Under the pieces are notes generated by a model. It searched no databases. It was not told the DNA's origin and saw nothing but the letters and a program-made list of their open reading frames with translations. This document shows positions 1 through 5,517 of a DNA stretch of 13,512 nucleotides, piece by piece. The DNA comes from a bacterium (GTDB lineage Bacteria > Acidobacteriota > Blastocatellia > Pyrinomonadales > Pyrinomonadaceae): the NCBI GenBank assembly GCA_029945985.1, contig JAQSDP010000453.1:1-13512 (forward strand). The letters run 5' to 3'. Positions within the stretch are counted from its first letter, which is position 1, and each line of letters starts with the position of its first letter. The position numbers were made by a program, and so were the translations under genes.

Positions 1-1016
1 TCGAGAAGGATGAAGATCCGATGCGACGCCACGATCGCCGCTTGAAGAACGTTGAACTTATCAGAAAGATCGCGGATCGGCTGAAAGAGCTGGAGCGAAT
101 ATTGAATGAACGCCGCAAGCACGCCGATCGTGACCGCCTCGGCGACTCCCGCCGGCGTTGGCAGATATTCATAGCCGAACGCAAAGATAACGAGCGCGAT
201 GCCGAACGCACCGATAAAATCGACGAGCGGATAGAAGATCGAGTAGTAATAGATCGTCTCGATATTTGCATTGCGATAGTCGTCGTTGATCTCGTGGAAC
301 TTTTTTTGAGCCTTGTCTTCGGCGTTCATCAACTGAACCGTTTGGGCTCCCGACAGATATTCCTGAAGGAATGCATTTAGCCTTGCGTTTCGCGTCCGAA
401 CACGGTCGAAACCGCGTCGCGCGTGCTTGCGGAACCAGTTCGTGCAGGCGAACAAGATCGGCACGGTAATGAGTGTGACCAGGGTCAGTCTCCAATCAAG
501 CCAGAACATTATTGCCATGATCGCGAAAATCACGACAAGGTCGCCCAGCACGTCGATAACGCCAGACGTGAACATTTCATTAAGGGCATCAACGTCCGAC
601 GTGAGTCGAGTAACTATCCGGCCAACTGGGTACTTGTCATAATAGGCAAGTTCCTGATGCTGCAACTTGGTGAAGATCTGCGTACGAAGATCAAACATCA
701 CGCGCTGGCCAACCGTGTTCAACAATATCTCTTGTACGTAGGAAAAGAGGAATCTGAAGAGGAAAAGGCCGAAGAACGCCAGAGCGAACACCCAGATCCC
801 GTCAACCTGCTTTGGCACAATGAAATCGTCAACCGCGACCTTAGTGAAGTAAGGCTGAAGGCTGACAAGTATGTTGGTCATCAGCGTAAGGGAGAGTGCC
901 GCGACGACCAGCTTCCAGTAGGGACGCAGATAGCCGACGAGACGCTTTACGACCTTAAAGTCATACGTTTTCCCGATCGCGTCTTCTTCGTGATACTTCT
1001 GGACCTCAGATGACAC
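1..1016 (-). CDS. ABC exporter permease/ATPase subunit, C-terminus beyond window edge
   Basis: The minus strand is open from a GTG at 1016 to base 1, giving 338 residues with no stop. Near the N-terminus it reads AIGKTYDFKVVKRLVGYLRPY (about residues 13-33), the usual lead-in of half-transporters that work as heterodimers (TM287/288, YheI/YheH type). Hydrophobic segments follow at about 35-55, 74-92, 153-172, 176-192 and 262-282. The region QRVMFDLRTQIFTKLQHQELAYYDKYPVGRIVTRLTSDVDALNE (104-147) carries the classic exporter pattern F-D-x-x-P-x-G-x-x-x-x-R-x-x-x-D, here with Y-Y-D. LNAFLQEYLSGAQTVQLMNAE (213-233) matches the second intracellular loop. The nucleotide-binding domain (Walker A, signature, Walker B) must lie left of base 1, so substrate and partner cannot be judged. 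An in-frame stop lies about 42 bp upstream of the GTG. No clear Shine-Dalgarno is seen. Family call is firm; the exact start is less so. Confidence 0.93.
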   Translation of the reverse strand, partial: MSSEVQKYHEEDAIGKTYDFKVVKRLVGYLRPYWKLVVAALSLTLMTNILVSLQPYFTKVAVDDFIVPKQVDGIWVFALAFFGLFLFRFLFSYVQEILLNTVGQRVMFDLRTQIFTKLQHQELAYYDKYPVGRIVTRLTSDVDALNEMFTSGVIDVLGDLVVIFAIMAIMFWLDWRLTLVTLITVPILFACTNWFRKHARRGFDRVRTRNARLNAFLQEYLSGAQTVQLMNAEDKAQKKFHEINDDYRNANIETIYYYSIFYPLVDFIGAFGIALVIFAFGYEYLPTPAGVAEAVTIGVLAAFIQYSLQLFQPIRDLSDKFNVLQAAIVASHRIFILL

Positions 1017-1030
1017 CGTGTAATCGATTC

Positions 1031-1076
1031 TAGGGATTGCTAATCTAAAATCCAAAATCTAAAATTCGAAATCAAG
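1031..1076. repeat. Degenerate heptanucleotide tandem repeat in a divergent intergenic gap
   Basis: Six consecutive 7-bp units all end in AT: TAGGGAT, TGCTAAT, CTAAAAT, CCAAAAT, CTAAAAT, TCGAAAT (1031-1072). The middle units are the best preserved. The array fills nearly all of the 59-bp gap between the ABC exporter and the SpoIIM-like gene, so it overlaps any promoter or leader both would use. The base composition (A-rich, no GC runs) contrasts with the flanking genes. Heptameric short tandem repeats of this general kind are known in cyanobacteria; whether this one is dispersed in the host genome cannot be told from one window. Confidence 0.55.
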
Positions 1077-2044
1077 TGAATCGCTTCATCGACGAACGGA
1101 AAGACAATTGGCAGAGGCTTGAAAATCTGCTAGAGATGTTGCGCGGGTCGAGCCTGAAGTATCTTTCGAAGACCGAGGTGCGCGAGTTCGGCGAGCTCTA
1201 TCGGCGTGCCGCCAGCGATCTCGCCATCGCCCGTGCCGAAACACGCGACGCGAAAGTCATCAGCTATCTCAACAGCCTCGTGATCCGTGCTCACGGAAAG
1301 GTCTATCGATCTGAGGGAGAGGGCGTTAGCGTCCTGCGAAAGTTCTTTGCAAAGGAACTGCCGCGGGAGATCAGAGCGTCATCGAAATATTCACTGACCG
1401 CCTTTGCGGTATTTCTCTTCTTTGGAGTTTTCTCGTTTTTCCTTTGTTTTTACGCCCCCGAGTTTTCAACTACCATCGGCCTCGATTCCATACAGTCAGC
1501 CGCGGAAACGAACACGCGTTGGTGGGAAGACCTGAACGCCGCAAACCAGATCGGCTCGAGCCAGATCTTGACTAACAACATCCGCGTCGCATTTATGGCG
1601 TTCGCCTTTGGCGCATTCTTTGGGGTTGGAACATTGTACATTCTGATGACGAATGGAGTGTTGGTCGGCGGGGTTTTAGGCGTGTGTTACAGGGTCGACC
1701 CGAACTTTGGTGCCGGCCTCGTCAACTTCATGGTGGCTCACGGCGTAATGGAACTGACAGCGATCTTTCTTGCTGGCGGTGCTGGTATGATGATCGGCTA
1801 CGCCCTCATCGACCCCGGCGACCTGACCCGCGGCCAGGCTCTGAAGAAAGCTGGTCAGAGGGCAACAAAAATAGTCATCGGCTGCGCTGTAATCTTATTT
1901 ACCACCGGTATCATCGAAGGATTTCTTTCACCCTCCGGCGTCTCGCCTGCGATCAAATATGCTACCGGCGCACTCACCGGTATGCTCTTCCTCGCATATG
2001 TGGTACTCGTGGGTCGCGACGAACCCGTTCCTGGTCCCGCCTAA
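1076..2044 (+). CDS. Stage II sporulation protein M-like (DUF95) integral membrane protein
   Basis: A 322-residue protein. A soluble helical N-terminus with the family pattern F-I-x-x-R-x-x-x-W-x-x-L (FIDERKDNWQRLENLL, 4-19) supports the GTG start at 1076 despite no visible ribosome binding site; the next ATG would remove this motif. Hydrophobic segments lie at about 106-126, 170-190, 193-204, 214-240, 265-283 and 296-312. The hallmark is NNIRVAFMAFAFGAFFGVGT (167-186) followed by AHGVMELTAIFLAGGAGMMIG (221-241), the H-G-x-x-E motif of the SpoIIM/DUF95 family. In endospore formers SpoIIM belongs to the septal peptidoglycan engulfment machinery. In non-sporulating bacteria homologues often sit near MoxR and DUF58 genes with unknown role; a DUF58 gene is about 2 kb away here. 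The stop codon overlaps the convergent racemase stop. Confidence 0.88.
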   Translation: MNRFIDERKDNWQRLENLLEMLRGSSLKYLSKTEVREFGELYRRAASDLAIARAETRDAKVISYLNSLVIRAHGKVYRSEGEGVSVLRKFFAKELPREIRASSKYSLTAFAVFLFFGVFSFFLCFYAPEFSTTIGLDSIQSAAETNTRWWEDLNAANQIGSSQILTNNIRVAFMAFAFGAFFGVGTLYILMTNGVLVGGVLGVCYRVDPNFGAGLVNFMVAHGVMELTAIFLAGGAGMMIGYALIDPGDLTRGQALKKAGQRATKIVIGCAVILFTTGIIEGFLSPSGVSPAIKYATGALTGMLFLAYVVLVGRDEPVPGPA

Positions 2045-2781
2045 ATTTTTATCTTTTCAACCGTCTTGATCTCTACGCCGAACGCCAGATTCGCAGAGCG
2101 TTTCATCTTCCGCGATTCCCCGCTCGTAAAGAAGCGATCCTCGGATCCTTTTATCGATGGTATAAGGCCGAGCGCCCGAACGACAGCTGCAGATGGATCG
2201 ATGAATTTCGTTTTTGGTGAAACGTAATCTTTCAAGAGTTGTTCGATTGCCGGATAGTGGGTGCACGCGAGAAGGATATGAGAGCAATTCTTAAGCGGAG
2301 CAAGGATCAGTTTTGCCTCGGCTCGCATCGTTTCGGAGGAAATGTCGCCGCTCTCGATCAAGGCCGACAGGGGTTGGGCGATGCGCTGCTTAATTGCGAT
2401 CCCCCGGATTGCGAATGCTTTTCGATATACTCCCGAAACAATCGTGCGCCGGCCGCCGATCACACCGAGATCTTTCGCCTTTAACCGCGCGACCGCCGCA
2501 ACCGCGGGCTCTATAACGCCGCCGATCTTTATACCGTGGTCCGCAAGATCCGGAATAGCTGTGCTCGCGGCATTGCACCCGATGACAAGCCGAGTCATTC
2601 CTTTGGACTTGAGGAACTTGATCACCGCGTCTAACCGGTCGGCCAACTCCCGTCTCGCCATCTTTCCGTAGGGCGTCGCGCCAGTGTCGGAAAAATAAAG
2701 TATCGTCGCGTCGGGAAATCGCTCATTAACGCGCTTGTAGATACTGACGCCGCCAACACCCCAATCAATTATTCCAAGCAT
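2041..2781 (-). CDS. murI: Divergent glutamate racemase (Asp/Glu racemase family)
   Basis: A 246-residue protein from an ATG at 2781. Glutamate racemase makes D-glutamate for peptidoglycan by two-base chemistry using two cysteines. Both are present: Cys69 in VIGCNAAST and Cys173 in LLACTHYPAI, with the partner His175. Other family marks are LYFSDTGATPYG (28-39), GGVIEPAVAA (87-96), LGVIGGRRTIVSG (105-117) and the Asp195 region FIDPSAAVV. Two otherwise near-invariant sites differ: the N-terminal D-S-G is D6-W7-G8, and C-N-T is C69-N70-A71. The protein is slightly shorter than typical MurI (about 260-280). The open frame extends upstream to 2880, but that stretch lies inside the preceding methyltransferase gene; the start at 2781 places strand 1 (LGIIDWGVGG) at the N-terminus as in the family. 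It begins 23 bp after the upstream gene's stop. It could be a related racemase of altered specificity. Confidence 0.82.
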   Translation of the reverse strand: MLGIIDWGVGGVSIYKRVNERFPDATILYFSDTGATPYGKMARRELADRLDAVIKFLKSKGMTRLVIGCNAASTAIPDLADHGIKIGGVIEPAVAAVARLKAKDLGVIGGRRTIVSGVYRKAFAIRGIAIKQRIAQPLSALIESGDISSETMRAEAKLILAPLKNCSHILLACTHYPAIEQLLKDYVSPKTKFIDPSAAVVRALGLIPSIKGSEDRFFTSGESRKMKRSANLAFGVEIKTVEKIKI

Positions 2782-2804
2782 GAAATATCCATCTATCAAA
2801 TGAC

Positions 2805-4115
2805 TTATGGAAAAGAAAGCTTTGCATCGAGCCCGTTCTCTACCGGACCGCTGTCGAACGCGACGATACGCGAGTTCCACGCCATGTTAAGAATCTCAAG
2901 CTTTCGACCGGGAAAGCGGCTTTCGAGATACCATTTCATCTCATGCTCGGAACGGATCGGGTTGTATTCGAGCATCTTTTGCCAATCAGGGTGCGAGACC
3001 AGCTTTTGCAGGTTTCGATCATAATCGGGGTTCGTCTTCTGCGCCTTCATTGTCCGGATCTTGTCCTTCAGAAGCCGCGGATATTCGCGTGGCTTGACCG
3101 GCACGGTAACCATGTCGACGATCAACACTTTCCCGTCCGGCTTTGCAACACGTTTGATCTCGGCAAGCAGCGGGTCCCAGTCAAGATATCGAAATGACAT
3201 CAGCGAGATGACGAAATCAAATGACGCATCTTCAAATGGGAGAACCGGGCCGCTGATCCTCTCAAATCTCAAATTTGAAATTTCTGCATTCCGATCTCGA
3301 GCACGGTCAAGGATCGCCGTAGACTCATCAACGCCGACACCCTCAGCAATACGACCGGATAACGCATTTAGCAGGGCACCATTGCCGCAGCCAATGTCGA
3401 GCACGCGGATGTTACCGTTTTCGGGAAGGTGTTGATTGATCCAATACCACTCGTCCTTACGCACTCTGATGTCGGTGAACGCTGCATCATAAAGCTGCGC
3501 GACTTCGTTGTAGGTGTCCGCACCGTTGACACTTTTGGGCTCGAAAGCTTTGATCTTTTCGGCGGGCATGAACCCGAGGCGTTTCCGGATCGACGCGGCA
3601 TAACCGTGCGACTTCCGCCCCTTGCAGCCTATGGTATACAGCGGAGCCTTAGTACTCTCACCTGCCGCAACGTACTTCTCCTTGCTCCGCGAAAAGGTGG
3701 TGTACCAGAAGAAACCATACGAGGTCACTCCGAACGTGCGGGCAAAAAAGGGTGCGAACCACCGCGCCGAACGGCAGCAATGAAAATACGCCGACGCGCC
3801 GTCAGCAAACGGTATGTCTATTTGCTGCCATTCGTGTGGCGAGAACTGCTCAGGGAACGCGACAGTGCCAAACATCGGGCCGTACATCCCCGAGTGCCCG
3901 ACGAAATGAAGCTCCGCTACTTCGTGGCCTGCCTCACTGATCTCCGCGACCGCCCGAAGAACATCCACCTTGCTCTCGACCGCCTTGCAGATGACAGCGC
4001 CCGCAAACTCTATGCGTAGCTCGTGCGCAAGGGTTTCAGCAACGACCGGAAACTGAGTCCCGCCGCGACGGTACTTCGTGGTGTAGATGACAAGAATCAC
4101 TTGCTCGGCGGGCAT
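2805..4115 (-). CDS. Caspase-like N-terminal module fused to a class I SAM-dependent methyltransferase
   Basis: A 436-residue protein. The C-terminal half is a clear Rossmann methyltransferase: motif I VLDIGCGNG (238-246), acidic residue Asp263 in GVGVDES at the end of strand 2, LPFEDASFDFVISLMSFRYLDW (292-313) and KPDGKVLIVD (325-334). The first about 185 residues are not part of that fold. They show alternating strands and helices: VILVIYTT (6-13), helix 23-36, AVICKAV (40-46), helix 49-63, ELHFVGHSG (68-76) and AYFHCCRSA (109-117), then a helix and TSYGF (131-135). A His-Gly/Ser site after one strand and a Cys-Cys after the next resembles the His/Cys dyad layout of caspase-like (clan CD, CHAT) proteases; candidate residues are His74 and Cys113 or Cys114. 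No signal peptide or membrane span is seen. It starts 13 bp after the DUF58 stop, so it is probably co-transcribed. The methyltransferase call is strong; the N-terminal assignment is inference and the substrate is unknown. Confidence 0.8.
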   Translation of the reverse strand: MPAEQVILVIYTTKYRRGGTQFPVVAETLAHELRIEFAGAVICKAVESKVDVLRAVAEISEAGHEVAELHFVGHSGMYGPMFGTVAFPEQFSPHEWQQIDIPFADGASAYFHCCRSARWFAPFFARTFGVTSYGFFWYTTFSRSKEKYVAAGESTKAPLYTIGCKGRKSHGYAASIRKRLGFMPAEKIKAFEPKSVNGADTYNEVAQLYDAAFTDIRVRKDEWYWINQHLPENGNIRVLDIGCGNGALLNALSGRIAEGVGVDESTAILDRARDRNAEISNLRFERISGPVLPFEDASFDFVISLMSFRYLDWDPLLAEIKRVAKPDGKVLIVDMVTVPVKPREYPRLLKDKIRTMKAQKTNPDYDRNLQKLVSHPDWQKMLEYNPIRSEHEMKWYLESRFPGRKLEILNMAWNSRIVAFDSGPVENGLDAKLSFP

Positions 4116-4128
4116 TGGCTAGGGGCGA

Positions 4129-5451
4129 CTACAACAAACCTCTCTCCTTCACTCTAAGATAAGTCTCCAACAACCGCGGGCCGAGCGTCTGGGTCGTCAC
4201 ATCCAGAGCCAGGCCGCCAAGCGATTCGACCATTCGGAGGGCAGCTTCGCGTTGCAGAATTATCTCTTCTGCCGCCGACTGCCGAAACACATCTCGGATG
4301 TCGCTAGGCGCGGTACTTACCATTGCATTCAGATCGCGATCGCCAATCGTGACGACGAGGGGGAGATGGCGCGGTCGTAGCAACTTCAGGGAGTTGATCA
4401 GCTCTCTCGAGCTCTCTTTATCGACGAGATCCGTCAGGATAACCACGAAAGCGCGCTTTTTGAGATTGGACGAAATGAACTGAAAGGCCCTGGCATAGGA
4501 CGGCTCGACCATTTCCGGCTCAAGATCGTGGAGCGTTTCGAGAACGGCATCGATGTGCTGGAGGCCTCGTTTTGGCGGTAGATATTTCTTCACCCGTCGA
4601 CCGAACACTGCCAATCCGCAGTTGTCTCCGGCTTTGGCACATGCCGACATCAGAGCAAGCAAAGCGTGAATCGCCGTATCAAACTTCGTCTCGTCGTCTA
4701 TCCGCCCCGTCATCAGCCGACCGCCGTCGAGAGCGATGATCACGGTCTGATCGCGCTCGATCTGATACTGACGAGTCGTCAGTTTCGAACGGCGAGCGGT
4801 CGCGGTCCAGGAGATATGTCGCAACTCGTCGCCGCGGACGTAATCCCGCATCGATTCGAACTCGCGTCCTTCTCCGCGTCTAACGGCTCGTCGCTGAACG
4901 GCGAGAAACGACTGCGCTCCGAGAGCCTTCAATTCTATCTCGCGGGCCCTACGCATATTCGGATAAACCTTTACCGAATCGCTCTCGGCAAGTTCTGCCT
5001 GACACCATACCAGTCCTAGCCGCGAGAGGAACCGGACGGCTGCGTGACCAAAGCTGTAGTTACCACGGCGCAACGGGGTCAGATGATAGAAGAAATCAGC
5101 CGTCGACCGGGGAGCAATAGAGAATTCTACCTCGCGAGATTCGTCCAGCCTCATCTCCGATGGATACTCGTCCTTGATCTGGAGATGAAACGTATAGCTG
5201 GACTCGTTTTCGATGTGAAGGATGACCTTCGACGTGTCACCGATCGCAAATCGCTTCTCGAAGTGGCGCCTAATCCGAAAGCCGTCCGGGAGCCGTCGGG
5301 AGATCAGGTAATCGACCATCGCCGCCACTATAAGCAGTACGTCGAATGTGATGACCGCTGTTCTTAATATGGGCAAGTTCCATGACAGCGAAAGCGGCAC
5401 GAGACCAATCGCAAGCAGAATGTAGAATCGCCGAGAGAAAACGAATCGCAT
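4129..5451 (-). CDS. DUF58 domain protein (vWA-like fold) with N-terminal membrane anchor
   Basis: A 440-residue protein if begun at the ATG at 5451 (MRFVFSRRFYILL). Two hydrophobic segments (about 9-24 and 31-50) precede a beta-rich region. The DUF58 signature is at 193-227: GEGREFESMRDYVRGDELRH, then I-S-W-T-A-T-A-R-R-S-K-L. Next come the vWA-like strand TVIIALDGGRLM (236-247) and VVILTDLVD (336-344). The metal-site motif, usually D-x-S-x-S, reads D242-G-G-R-L, so metal binding may be lost. DUF58 proteins commonly pair with MoxR AAA ATPases; none is in this window. In-frame ATGs also exist at 5469 and 5514, the last only 4 bp from the divergent VanW start. I prefer 5451 or 5469 because the hydrophobic anchor then starts near the N-terminus and a TACAAT box lies upstream. 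It is first in a probable three-gene unit. Confidence 0.85.
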   Translation of the reverse strand: MRFVFSRRFYILLAIGLVPLSLSWNLPILRTAVITFDVLLIVAAMVDYLISRRLPDGFRIRRHFEKRFAIGDTSKVILHIENESSYTFHLQIKDEYPSEMRLDESREVEFSIAPRSTADFFYHLTPLRRGNYSFGHAAVRFLSRLGLVWCQAELAESDSVKVYPNMRRAREIELKALGAQSFLAVQRRAVRRGEGREFESMRDYVRGDELRHISWTATARRSKLTTRQYQIERDQTVIIALDGGRLMTGRIDDETKFDTAIHALLALMSACAKAGDNCGLAVFGRRVKKYLPPKRGLQHIDAVLETLHDLEPEMVEPSYARAFQFISSNLKKRAFVVILTDLVDKESSRELINSLKLLRPRHLPLVVTIGDRDLNAMVSTAPSDIRDVFRQSAAEEIILQREAALRMVESLGGLALDVTTQTLGPRLLETYLRVKERGLL

Positions 5452-5484
5452 AGGAACGCGAACTGGCATAGGAACGCAAAAATG

Positions 5485-5490
5485 ATTGTA
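5485..5490 (-). promoter_or_regulatory. Possible -10 box for the DUF58 gene
   Basis: The minus strand reads TACAAT here, a near-consensus sigma-70 type -10 hexamer about 34 bp before the preferred DUF58 start. No convincing -35 sits 16-18 bp upstream (TGCAAT at 5508-5513 is poor). It is reported mainly because it would exclude the ATG at 5514 as the start. Weak evidence. Confidence 0.22.
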
Positions 5491-5517
5491 GCATCGGCGA
5501 GAAACTGATTGCATTGA

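Noticed and set aside
21..1013. Plus-strand frames of 119 and 196 codons (21-380, 423-1013)
   Set aside because: They are antisense to the ABC exporter, whose minus-strand frame has clear family motifs throughout. Their products are charged, compositionally odd and without motifs.
1684..2220. Plus-strand frame of 178 codons
   Set aside because: It overlaps the SpoIIM-like gene in another frame and gives an Arg/Ser-rich product, typical of a shadow frame.
3883..3912. G-H-S-G in the caspase-like region as a lipase nucleophile elbow
   Set aside because: The G-x-S-x-G pattern is not met (G-H-S-G-M) and no helix or Gly pair follows as in alpha/beta hydrolases. It is kept only as an alternative in the fusion finding.
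3429..4019. Plus-strand frame of 196 codons
   Set aside because: Antisense to the caspase-like/methyltransferase gene; no motifs.
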